Assembly (NCBI GenBank): GCA_022566235.1
Contig: JADFJI010000002.1
Coordinates: forward strand, 1 to 21,232
DNA length: 21,232 nt
Direction: 5' to 3'
Source: Chloroflexota bacterium
Lineage (GTDB): Bacteria; Chloroflexota; Dehalococcoidia; Plut-88900
In this document: one piece after another, positions 8,108-15,316 of the stretch
Numbering within the stretch: the first letter of the stretch is position 1
How the letters are laid out: each line of letters begins with the position of its first letter
Program-made: the position numbers and the translations under genes
The notes under the pieces: generated by a model
Seen by the model: the letters and a program-made list of their open reading frames with translations, nothing else
What the model was told of the DNA's origin: nothing
Databases searched by the model: none

Positions 8108-8365
8108 ATGTGCACTATGATAGTCGAAAAGTCTGAGATTGCAGGATGCGGCAAAGGCCCTAAGGGTTGGTTCCCGCTACGCCAGGTCAACGTCTCATAC
8201 GACCACCCGTTTCACGCCCCTCTTGAACACGCACTGAACATTGATTTCGTGAACGAATCGGAAGGGCTGGGTGCGAGGGTAGCAGTGGAGCTTAGTCCGG
8301 AGTCTGCACGGCGGCTGGTGACGGTTATTCTAGCTGCGTTAGCCCGTGGGGAGGCCGGCTCCTAG
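8108..8365 (+). CDS. Small conserved protein, DUF6295-like
   Basis: An 85-residue protein starting MCTMIVEKSEIAGCGKG, with the middle stretch GWFPLRQVNVSYDHPFHAP and an ending built around ELSPESARRLVTVILAAL. I recognise the pattern as the DUF6295 type of short protein, whose function is unknown. There is no signal peptide or membrane segment. The N-terminal Cys residues (Cys2 and Cys15) and the conserved His in the YDHPFH stretch could bind a metal, but that is a guess. The start is ATG 8108, seven bases after GAGGAAGG; a longer frame begins within the hydrolase gene but lacks similarity. Its position right behind a dienelactone hydrolase suggests that the two work together. Confidence 0.75.
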   Translation: MCTMIVEKSEIAGCGKGPKGWFPLRQVNVSYDHPFHAPLEHALNIDFVNESEGLGARVAVELSPESARRLVTVILAALARGEAGS

Positions 8366-8367
8366 AA

Positions 8368-8401
8368 ACCGGACGCTTCCGGTCCCGAGCACCGATTTTT
8401 T
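8368..8401 (+). terminator. Putative intrinsic terminator after the DUF6295-like gene
   Basis: Directly after the stop codon there is a perfect hairpin ACCGGA-CGCT-TCCGGT (8368-8383). A second, shorter pairing CGGT/ACCG then leads straight into six T residues (8396-8401). The T run fits a plus-strand terminator for the preceding gene pair. Confidence 0.45.
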
Positions 8402-8509
8402 CACAAGCTCACGTAACGCTGATCGATAGGGAACCGTGGCCGACTCGAAGGTCGACCTTCCCCGCATCAAAAAGAAGCCGTTCCGGTGATAGCCGCTTTC
8501 GAGGATGGC

Positions 8510-8590
8510 TTAGAATACATAGACCATTAGAGGGTACCCTAGGAGGGTGAAGATGATCCAAACGGGGATAGCCCCGCCCAACTTGTCCAT
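8510..8590 (-). CDS. 26-residue single-span membrane peptide
   Basis: A tiny frame whose ATG begins two bases after the stop codon of the homocysteine methyltransferase-like gene (TGACGATG). It encodes a start of MDKLGGAIPVWIIFTLL followed by GYPLMVYVF and a TAA stop: a short polar head, then about 20 hydrophobic residues, long enough to span the membrane once. No separate ribosome-binding site is seen, so translation would be coupled to the upstream gene. I know no family for it. The tight spacing and clean hydrophobic profile argue for a real small protein, but this is inference. Confidence 0.4.
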   Translation of the reverse strand: MDKLGGAIPVWIIFTLLGYPLMVYVF

Positions 8591-8592
8591 CG

Positions 8593-9531
8593 TCACGCTT
8601 CGATTCTATCCGGAAGGCCCGTCTTCAAGGCACGGATGTGCTCGGGGGTAGTGCCGCAGCAACCCCCGATGATCTGGCCCCCATCTCTCACCCATCCCCG
8701 AGCATATCCCAGGTAACCTTCGGGGGACAGGTCCCTCCAGGCCATATCTCGAGGCAGAGGCCCGAGGTAATGGCTTATTGTGTGGGCATAGGCGCCGATA
8801 GGAACGTCGGTGCACTGCCTTAACTCCCTGAGCCCAGGGGCGGTGATCTCTAAAGACGAGTGCATGATGAAGAAGGCCGAGACCCCAGCAGACGATACCG
8901 CTTCCACCGCATACCGGATGCTCTCATTGATGTGCTTCCGGCGTAGCCCCAGGTATAGCTTGCCCTTGTCCTCGACTACCGAGTAGCCTATCCAAACGGG
9001 AAGCCCGGTTTCCGCCGCCGCCTCCGCAGCGGCCCGGGCATCGAGGGTACGTATCAGCATTTCTACTACAATCAAGTCGACGCCACCTTCTGCCAGGGCC
9101 TTAGACTGCTCCCGATAGTCAGTTAGAGCGGCCTCATATGATGGAGTCACAGTCGGGTCTAGCAAAGGACTATAACCGGACATGGAGCCCGCTATGATCA
9201 CCGGTTTGCCCGTGGCCGCCTTGTCCCGCGCCTCCCGGGCCAGCTTTACACCCAGCTTGATTATTTCGACGGTCCGGTCGCCCAGTCCCGCTACTTCCAA
9301 TATATGTCGACCCGTAGAGAAGGTGTTGGTGATAACGATCTCGGCCCCGGCCTTAATATAGTCCTCATGAATTTCACGAATCGCGTCCGGTTGGGAAAAC
9401 AGCGCCTCCCCTGACCAGATCTTATCGCTTACGGGCAGGCCCCTGCGATGTAGCTCTGAGCCCGTGCCTCCGTCCATGATGATGACCTCTCCAGCCTTCA
9501 ACCTGGATTGTAATGAGTCTATCGCTCTCAT
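8593..9531 (-). CDS. Homocysteine S-methyltransferase family protein
   Basis: A 312-residue (beta/alpha)8 barrel of the MetH-N/BHMT/MmuM family, which transfers a methyl group to a thiol bound on zinc. The N-terminal MDGGTGSELHRRGLP and ITNTFSTGR motifs and the C-terminal GGCCGTTPEHIRAL (C291, C292) are clear. The third zinc ligand, normally Cys in a GxNC motif, is His224 (FFIMHSSLE, aligning with INCTALE of MmuM-type enzymes). So it either binds zinc with Cys2His or has another role. Donor and acceptor cannot be deduced; S-methylmethionine or other methylated compounds are the family norm. A strong AGGAGG precedes the ATG by four bases. A 26-residue peptide follows and an acetamidase fragment precedes it on the same strand. 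Confidence 0.88.
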   Translation of the reverse strand: MRAIDSLQSRLKAGEVIIMDGGTGSELHRRGLPVSDKIWSGEALFSQPDAIREIHEDYIKAGAEIVITNTFSTGRHILEVAGLGDRTVEIIKLGVKLAREARDKAATGKPVIIAGSMSGYSPLLDPTVTPSYEAALTDYREQSKALAEGGVDLIVVEMLIRTLDARAAAEAAAETGLPVWIGYSVVEDKGKLYLGLRRKHINESIRYAVEAVSSAGVSAFFIMHSSLEITAPGLRELRQCTDVPIGAYAHTISHYLGPLPRDMAWRDLSPEGYLGYARGWVRDGGQIIGGCCGTTPEHIRALKTGLPDRIEA

Positions 9532-9613
9532 TGATCCTCCTTGTGGATAGTTTTAGGACCACCTCTCTCTGATTTCATCCAGCCATCCGTTCACCTCTTT
9601 GGAATATCTCAAC

Positions 9614-9874
9614 CTATCCTGGCATGGCAATAACATACGCCTCTTCTGACGAGGGGGTAATGTCCAGGATATCGATCTTGACCGTGTTCTCGGGGTTCGC
9701 TCCATCGATGCAGACGGGGCCGTTCATCGTATTTATTAGAGAATCTTCACTGCCAGGAAAATCGGATTCCGTTAAGTCGTAGAACCGATCGCTGGTCTCT
9801 ATTACTAATCCTAAGGTCTCGCCCAACTGTGCTACGAGGGCGGGCTCATCGTCGGCAATGAATCTACGACAAAT
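9614..9874 (-). pseudogene. Acetamidase/formamidase N-terminal fragment
   Basis: The open frame (up to 87 codons from the preceding stop at 9875-9877) contains the early part of FmdA/AmdA-type amidases: a GETLGLVIETSDRFYD strand, then NTMNGPVCIDGANPENTVKI and DILDITP. This corresponds to the family's NPLTGPIYVEGAEPGD and EILDI motifs. The frame stops right after AMPG, whereas intact enzymes are about 300 residues or more and continue with the catalytic part. No ATG start is available; TTG at 9826 is the first usable codon and lies inside the homology. It is therefore a decayed fragment with both ends missing. Confidence 0.65.
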
Positions 9875-9948
9875 TTAGTCTCTTGACAGGTGTTTTATAA
9901 GGCCTCATCAAGCATAGCTGCAATAATGAAATCCCTGTGGTCTCACCG

Positions 9949-9972
9949 ACAGGCATCCTATCATATACCTGT
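9949..9972. promoter_or_regulatory. Imperfect dyad, possible operator upstream of amidohydrolase 1
   Basis: ACAGGCAT and ATACCTGT form inverted arms (seven of eight pairs) around an 8-bp spacer. Another GACAGGT lies at 9886-9892. The spacing of about 24 bp fits a dimeric regulator site in the 231-bp gap before the amidohydrolase gene at 10106, but no regulator gene is in the window. Confidence 0.25.
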
Positions 9973-10105
9973 TATTAGGGTGATGGTTTCTGTGATCCGC
10001 ATGGGAGTATCGGAGTCAAGGGGGCAGCCCTGAGCTTTCTCCTGGAAGATATAGTAGAATTCGACTAGGTAAAGTTAGGTCGAGCAGCAGCTCCGGAGGC
10101 GTAAC

Positions 10106-11236
10106 ATGAAAAACGGATTCAAAGTTATCGACGGCGACGGCCACATGCAAGAGCCCATGGATATGTGGGAGAACTACACCGAGGCCGCCTTCATTGAGAG
10201 GATCCCCAAGGTCAGCGGGCACGTGGGCAAGACTGAATTCAACTACGCCCCCTGCGAAATATTCCCCGAGGGTCGCGAGACCATGTTTGTAGAGGAGACC
10301 TACGCCGATGTGGAAGAGCGCTATGGTGAGGCGTATCGTAGCTGGTGGAGCCTTCCCAGCCGCTTGCAGCACATGGACGAGGAAGGTGTAGATGTTCAGG
10401 TCTGCTTCCCCACCAACGGGGCCTTGGCCACGTCTAACTCTGTCAAGGACGTCCATCTCCAGGCGGCCCTGGTGCGAGCTTACAACGACTGGGCCATCGA
10501 CTTTTGTCACGGGTCTGCAGGTAGGGTCATGTTCGTGGCGCAGGCTAGCCCGAGGAACCCTGTTGAAGCCATGCGAGAGGTAGAGCGCATCGCTTCCAAT
10601 CCGGCAGTAGCGGCGGTAACTCTCGCGGGGTTCATAGACCTGGCAGAGGGTCAAATGTGGTGCGACGAGAAATTCGATGGTATGTGGCAGCTGCTGGAGA
10701 GCCAAGGCTTGCCTGCCGCCTTCCACGGTGGAGGCTCCCAATATTCTCTGTTCAGTCAGTACCAGGGAGAGATGAAGGTGGTAGCCCATGCCATCTCCTT
10801 CCCCGTAGACCTCATGTTGTCCTTGGCCGACCTGATCTTCGGTAACGTCCTTGAGCGTTTTCCTGACCTCCGATGTGGGTTCTACGAAGCCAATGCCGGC
10901 TGGGTGCCCTATTGGCTGGCCCGTCTGGACGACCACGGCACCGGTCGGCAGGCCCGATTCATGCAAGGTGGCTCGGTGTCCTTGAAGCCCAGCGAATATT
11001 TCTTACGTCAGTGCTCAGTATCCTGCGACGCCGACGAAGGCACTCTGTCACTGGCGGTCGAATATCTCGAGGGCGCCAACATAATCTTCAACACGGACTA
11101 CCCCCACCCCGACGCCCCCTTCCCGGGAGCGGTCGATAAGCTGTTGGAGCAGCCCATCCCGGAGGAGGCTAAACGGAAGATCTTGTGGGACAACTCGATA
11201 GACCTGTACAGAGACCGGATAACAGTCGGACGATAG
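10106..11236 (+). CDS. Amidohydrolase family protein (ACMSD/COG2159 type), copy 1
   Basis: A 376-residue TIM-barrel metal-dependent hydrolase of the amidohydrolase-2 group, which includes ACMS decarboxylase and resorcylate decarboxylase. The first strand reads VIDGDGHMQEP, with D11 and H13 in place of the HxH found in many relatives. The barrel also contains MDEEGVDVQVCFP, the FHGGG metal/substrate loop, and the catalytic Asp331 in NTDYPHPD. It should decarboxylate or hydrolyse a small aromatic or carboxylic substrate; which one is unknown. The start is ATG 10106, with GGAGG six to seven bases upstream. It is followed after 197 bp by a paralog with the same key motifs, so the two likely arose by duplication and have different specificities. 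Confidence 0.88.
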   Translation: MKNGFKVIDGDGHMQEPMDMWENYTEAAFIERIPKVSGHVGKTEFNYAPCEIFPEGRETMFVEETYADVEERYGEAYRSWWSLPSRLQHMDEEGVDVQVCFPTNGALATSNSVKDVHLQAALVRAYNDWAIDFCHGSAGRVMFVAQASPRNPVEAMREVERIASNPAVAAVTLAGFIDLAEGQMWCDEKFDGMWQLLESQGLPAAFHGGGSQYSLFSQYQGEMKVVAHAISFPVDLMLSLADLIFGNVLERFPDLRCGFYEANAGWVPYWLARLDDHGTGRQARFMQGGSVSLKPSEYFLRQCSVSCDADEGTLSLAVEYLEGANIIFNTDYPHPDAPFPGAVDKLLEQPIPEEAKRKILWDNSIDLYRDRITVGR

Positions 11237-11433
11237 CAGATGTGGATATCAAGAAGGGTCAGCACACAGCGAGGATTCGCTCGGATGCTGGCGGGATGTG
11301 ATAGCGACCAAGCCCGGCGGCTACATCTGGGCATCGGGGATCAGGGCCTAGTACTATGAGTGAAGCGCCAATAGGCCGTTAGAAAGCCGACAGATAACGA
11401 GACTTTGTTCCACCCATTCACACAGGAGGAAAG

Positions 11434-12588
11434 ATGACAGACTACACGGCAGTAGATGCGGACGGCCACATTCTGGAGCCGCCCGATCTGTTCGAGAAGA
11501 ACCTGGAACCGGAGTACAGGGCCCGGGCATACCGGCTGGTAAAGGATGACAAGGGGATAGAGCACGCCTTCATGAACGGGCAGCCCCTCGACCATACCCG
11601 GCCTCCCGGCACCCTGGCAATCTACGGGGCGGTGGACCAGCCCTTAGAGCGGTATCTCAGTGGTGAGATCACCTATCTCGAGGCCACACCGCCCGGGGCC
11701 TCGGACCCCGCCGAACGCCTGAAGGTCATGGACCAGGAGGGAATCGACATCGCCGTTCTCTACCCCTCCCTGGGCCTGGACTGGGAGAGCTCCTGCGACG
11801 ACCCGGGGTTGGTGGCAGCCCATTGCCGGGTCTACAACGACTGGCTCGTTGATTTCTGCCGCCACGATCCAGGCCGCCTGGTCCCCGTTTCCCATATCTC
11901 TCTTATGGACGTCGAGGAGGCCGTCAGGGAGATAAAGAGATCGGCGGAGAAGGGGGCCAAGGGCCTGATGGTGCTGGCATATCCCCCCAGGAACGGTGTG
12001 CCCTTAGGAGAAACCCACTACGATCCGGTATGGGCCGAGGCCGAGGGACTAGGGTTGCCTATAGGCATCCACGTCCATGGGGGCGGGAACAGGTTCGGCG
12101 GCGATGCCTTCTACCCCCACCCATGGGAGGCCTCCTGGTGGTGGTGGTTCGTGCTGAGCGGTGAGTTCGTGGTCCAGACCATGACCTCCTTCTTCCAGGG
12201 CGGGATGTTCAACCGGTTTCCCCGTCTTCAGGTCATCGCACTGGAGGCGGGCTGTGGCTGGCTTGCCTTCTGGCTGGAGCGGATGGATGAGTACTTCGAG
12301 CGGTACGGGTCCCAGACTTCCATGACAATGCGCCCCAGCGAGTATTTCCAGCGTCAGTGCTGGATTTCCATGGAGCCTGGGGAGAAGATAGGCGCGACCA
12401 TGATAGACCTGTTGGGGGCCGACCGGTTTCTTTGGGCGTCGGACTATCCTCATTCCGATGCCGAAATGGGCACGGTTGCAAAGCTAAAGAAGACCCTAAA
12501 GTCGTTGCCTGAGGAAGAGTTGCGAAAGGTGATGGGAGATAACGCCATGGCCCTGTACAATCTCGCTCCAACATCGGCAACTGGGTAA
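11434..12588 (+). CDS. Amidohydrolase family protein (ACMSD/COG2159 type), copy 2
   Basis: A 384-residue paralog of the preceding gene. The conserved elements are VDADGHILEPPDL (D10, H12), MDQEGIDIAVLYP, the YNDWLVDFC segment, IHVHGGGN, the late RMDEYFERYG / PSEYFQRQC block and Asp337 in WASDYPHSD. Those motifs define the decarboxylase/hydrolase branch of the amidohydrolase superfamily, with one divalent metal in the barrel. It differs from copy 1 in the stretch after the first motif, which is longer and charged, and in the Trp-rich part before the third His region (EASWWWWFVL), probably shaping another substrate pocket. A clear AGGAGG lies just before the ATG. Confidence 0.88.
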   Translation: MTDYTAVDADGHILEPPDLFEKNLEPEYRARAYRLVKDDKGIEHAFMNGQPLDHTRPPGTLAIYGAVDQPLERYLSGEITYLEATPPGASDPAERLKVMDQEGIDIAVLYPSLGLDWESSCDDPGLVAAHCRVYNDWLVDFCRHDPGRLVPVSHISLMDVEEAVREIKRSAEKGAKGLMVLAYPPRNGVPLGETHYDPVWAEAEGLGLPIGIHVHGGGNRFGGDAFYPHPWEASWWWWFVLSGEFVVQTMTSFFQGGMFNRFPRLQVIALEAGCGWLAFWLERMDEYFERYGSQTSMTMRPSEYFQRQCWISMEPGEKIGATMIDLLGADRFLWASDYPHSDAEMGTVAKLKKTLKSLPEEELRKVMGDNAMALYNLAPTSATG

Positions 12589-13045
12589 TAGATAAACTGC
12601 ATATCCAAATAGCACTGACCAGCATCTCCCAAAGTCCGCCTATAGTAGTCTTCAGGACTTGGGAAGCGTTTTCGTTGGAGCGGTTGTGACTATGTTTTGG
12701 GTAAGTCGTTAGGGGCCCAGGGAAGGGGGGTAGGGTGTGGTTTGGCTTGGCTTGGCTGGTACTCAATCCCAAGCCACTGGCCCGAGGTCTTTTATTCTCG
12801 CTCCCTTGCCCTATGGCACGGCGCTTGACTATCCTGGCCTTATGTCACCTCCTTCGTACACCATCGCCCGAGACATGGTTCCCAGAGATAGTCGATTCCG
12901 GGTACACGACAGACTCTTCGTACAGATCTGAAAGCTCCTCCAGGCACACACTCATCCCTTGGATACCGTCCTGGACAGGCCTGAAAATTAGATGTTAGTA
13001 TGACTCGCTGACTGAGGCGATGGTAGTTAGAGGGAGGAGTACCCG
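12589..13045. other. Gap between amidohydrolase 2 and ThuA-like gene
   Basis: No intact gene is seen in these 457 bp. A short TGGCTTGGCTTGGCTGG stutter lies at about 12742-12758. On the minus strand, 12845-12994 is open and protein-like (VQDGIQGMSVCLEELSDLY, then VVYPESTISGNHV), which may be the tail of a decayed gene; I do not recognise its family. A ribosome-binding site (GGAGGAG) for the next gene lies at the right end. Confidence 0.35.
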
Positions 13046-13858
13046 ATGAACCCAAGCGGACCTAGCTGCGTTCACGTTATTACCGGTGGTTTTCCACCCG
13101 GGTCACTGGCCGGGCACGATATGGACTACGCCCGTCTCAGGCTGCTCGAGCTTCTCAGAGAGCAGGGTTTGTTGGCCACGGTGGGAAACGATTTCACCGA
13201 CGTTCAGAAGTGGCTGCCACTGAGCAAACTGATGATCACTTACGTTGCAGGTCCGTTCCTCAACGACGAACAGAACGAGTTCGTGAGGCAGTGGCTCGCC
13301 GATGGTGGGCGCTGGCTGGGATTGCACGGTTCCAGCGGTGGAAAGGCAAAGAGGGTTGAGTGGAGTAAGAATCGGCGCATGGTGAAGACCAGCCACCACG
13401 ACACCCTGGGTGGATTCTTCATAAGCCATCCACCGATGCGTAAGTTCCGAGTAGATATAGCTGATGGCAGCGATGCGCTGACAAAGGACCTCCCTGAATC
13501 CTTCGAGGTAACGGACGAGCCGTATATGGTGGAGATTCAGCACCCCTCCGACACCCAGATCCTCCTAACCTCGAAGCTGGGCCCCGACAAATCCGGCTAC
13601 GGATTCGACTATGAAGAGGACACCGCACTGCAGCCGGACGGCAAGACCCGGGTCCTCGGGTACACCCGTGAAATGGGTAAGGGCGGAGTGACGTACATCG
13701 CTCTCGGCCACTGTCATTCCCCGGCCAGCAGAAACCAGCTGGCGGTAGATCACAATGTCAACATTGGTGTTGATATACCGTTGACGTTTCGGGGGCCCTG
13801 GGAGACGGACGCCTACGTGCAGCTCCTACGTAACGCCATTGAGTGGGGTGTGAACTAA
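13046..13858 (+). CDS. ThuA-like domain protein
   Basis: A 270-residue protein with the ThuA (trehalose-utilisation, class I glutamine amidotransferase-like) fold. Family markers are the opening VITGGFPPGSLAGHD, the early NDFTD followed by the strand LMITYVAGPFLNDEQ, the turn GGRWLGLHGSSGG, the paired His motif KTSHHDTLGGFFISHPP, and YIALGHCHSPAS near the end. ThuA-like proteins are thought to act on sugars or keto-sugars, but their chemistry is poorly known. A GGAGGAG sits six to seven bases before the ATG. It is the last plus-strand gene behind the amidohydrolase pair but is 457 bp away, so it probably has its own promoter. Confidence 0.8.
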   Translation: MNPSGPSCVHVITGGFPPGSLAGHDMDYARLRLLELLREQGLLATVGNDFTDVQKWLPLSKLMITYVAGPFLNDEQNEFVRQWLADGGRWLGLHGSSGGKAKRVEWSKNRRMVKTSHHDTLGGFFISHPPMRKFRVDIADGSDALTKDLPESFEVTDEPYMVEIQHPSDTQILLTSKLGPDKSGYGFDYEEDTALQPDGKTRVLGYTREMGKGGVTYIALGHCHSPASRNQLAVDHNVNIGVDIPLTFRGPWETDAYVQLLRNAIEWGVN

Positions 13859-14009
13859 GATAGGCCTTTCCGTATGAAGCGGGTCATTTCTATTTTTGCG
13901 GGTTTTGCAAGATTCTGAAGAGTACAGGGAGCTCTGACATTCTCCGGAGCGATCCTCGTGCGCCGTTTCGAATGCGGAGTCGTGGTCGAAGTGGAGCGGC
14001 CTTACCACG

Positions 14010-14498
14010 CTACTCTACCCGAAGAGGGGCGCCCGAAGGGGACAGCGCACCCCACGGGTTGCGGATATGGGGCACCAGCTCGGTGAGGATGCCCATGGCG
14101 CTCTTCGGGTGGAAAAAAGCGGCTCCCTGGGGTTGTCCCACCAGCTCGGGTTTGCCGTGGGTGAGGTCAATCTGCTTCAAGCCCAGGGCCCGGAGACGCC
14201 GGGCGTCCTCCTGCCAGTTGTCTGAGGCGTAACCCATGTGATGCAGGCCCGGGCCCCGGCGAGCCAGCAGTTTGGCCGTGCCCGACTTCTTATCCAAAGG
14301 TATTAGCACCTCGACTAACGTCTCGCCATCACCGATGCGAAAGAAGTAGATGCGAACGTTTTCCGCCGCCATGTAGCTGCCTTCTGGCAAGGGGGAACGG
14401 GACTCGTCTATAGGGAATCCCAGGATGCCGGTGAAGTTGGAACTGGCCTCTTCCCAGGAGTGGGCCATTACGCCTATATGGTCCAGCTTGGTGATCAT
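14010..14498 (-). CDS. VOC protein, methylmalonyl-CoA epimerase-like
   Basis: A 162-residue vicinal oxygen chelate protein. It opens with KLDHIGVMAHSWEEA and continues with VRIYFFRIGDGETLVEVL, GPGLHHMGYASDN and GILTELVP. The candidate metal ligands are H7, E63, H86 (in GLHHMGY) and E140, in the order used by methylmalonyl-CoA epimerase. The protein is longer than that enzyme by a C-terminal tail, so an epimerase for another acyl-CoA or a related lyase is possible. The ribosome-binding site is AAGGAG, six bases before the ATG. It is the last gene of the minus-strand run that begins with a CoA-transferase at 17422, which fits work on acyl-CoA. Confidence 0.83.
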   Translation of the reverse strand: MITKLDHIGVMAHSWEEASSNFTGILGFPIDESRSPLPEGSYMAAENVRIYFFRIGDGETLVEVLIPLDKKSGTAKLLARRGPGLHHMGYASDNWQEDARRLRALGLKQIDLTHGKPELVGQPQGAAFFHPKSAMGILTELVPHIRNPWGALSPSGAPLRVE

Positions 14499-14577
14499 TT
14501 CTATCTCCTTACCGCCCTGGCCGAAAAGCGTCTATTGGCATGACGTGGAAACTCATGGGCCTAGCTCCTATGAAAGG

Positions 14578-14997
14578 CTACATAGGCAAACTCCCATTAT
14601 TAGGGGGAATAAAAGGACCAGGGTCGATACCAGGGTCGGGACCAAGGCCAGTAAAAACGCCCTGTAATAACCACAAAAACGCTATGACGGTGACGAGGAC
14701 AAAGATAATGGCACAGATAATAAAGATGAGACATCCTTTGCCTCCTTTGCTTTTGTTGGCACAGTGGGGACATTGAAGTAATCTTGGGTCAAAGGTATGA
14801 CCGCATTTGGGGCAACGAATTTCCACCACCGGCCTTGCGTCAGACGGTAAGCCCAGAATCTTTCTGACCAGCGGATCGTTTCTGGCCCACTCCAGGGCCT
14901 CGTCCTCCGAAGCCTTACCTGCGCACGAGGGATCTAAGTCTATCGCTTTTTTCAAGTCCCTCAAGCAACTGTCCATCTCCCTATTCATTGATGCCAT
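14578..14997 (-). CDS. TPR/zinc-ribbon membrane protein
   Basis: The part from the first ATG is 139 residues. It contains an amphipathic, TPR-like helix pair (MDSCLRDLKKAIDLDPS), a zinc ribbon with two CxxC knuckles (RCPKCGHTF and QCPHCANK), one transmembrane helix (CLIFIICAIIFVLVTVIAFL) and a Pro/Gly-rich outer tail. The frame stays open upstream of the ATG to the stop of the preceding gene and adds QAGYFYGRARMAS, which completes the first TPR helix. So the true start is probably upstream, although no ATG, GTG or TTG is available there; an ATT at 15072 has GGGAG six bases before it. The role is unknown; a small membrane-anchored scaffold or sensor is likely. Confidence 0.6.
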   Translation of the reverse strand: MASMNREMDSCLRDLKKAIDLDPSCAGKASEDEALEWARNDPLVRKILGLPSDARPVVEIRCPKCGHTFDPRLLQCPHCANKSKGGKGCLIFIICAIIFVLVTVIAFLWLLQGVFTGLGPDPGIDPGPFIPPNNGSLPM

Positions 14998-15072
14998 GCG
15001 AGCACGGCCATAAAAATAGCCTGCCTGTTTCGCTTTCTCCTGATCGATATAACCCGCTGCCTCTCTAATAAT

Positions 15073-15288
15073 TTACAACTCCCTGCCTCTAAGGAAATAA
15101 TAGCTTAAGGGGATAACCATCAAGGCGAGGCCTATAGAGAGGACTGCCAAGGTGCCGGCATTCCAATCAACGTACAGTGGCGACGGAGTTTGGTAAAGGC
15201 CATAGGAATCCCGCGTTGTGGAAACAGCACAAGCGCCTATCGACATGATAGCGCCGACAAGAAGACAGAGGACAACGATCTTTCCCAT
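15073..15288 (-). CDS. Small putative lipoprotein
   Basis: A 71-residue protein that starts MGKIVVLCLLVGAIMSIGAC, a signal peptide ending in a lipobox-like IGAC, followed by a short polar stretch and a second hydrophobic segment (LAVLSIGLALMVIPLSYYFL) ahead of a basic end. It would be attached to or spanning the membrane. I do not recognise a family. The start is the ATG at 15288, six bases after AGGAGGA (15295-15301). Its stop codon is in the same frame as the next gene's TPR region, and only that one TAA separates the two reading frames. Confidence 0.55.
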   Translation of the reverse strand: MGKIVVLCLLVGAIMSIGACAVSTTRDSYGLYQTPSPLYVDWNAGTLAVLSIGLALMVIPLSYYFLRGREL

Positions 15289-15316
15289 CTCGGTTCCTCC
15301 TATGTAACCATTTCGC

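Noticed and set aside
10016..10966. A 316-codon frame opposite amidohydrolase 1
   Set aside because: The plus strand has the conserved metal motifs and ribosome-binding site; the antisense has none.
11237..11433. Possible remnant coding sequence between the two amidohydrolases
   Set aside because: Short frames are open, but none matches either paralog or another family.
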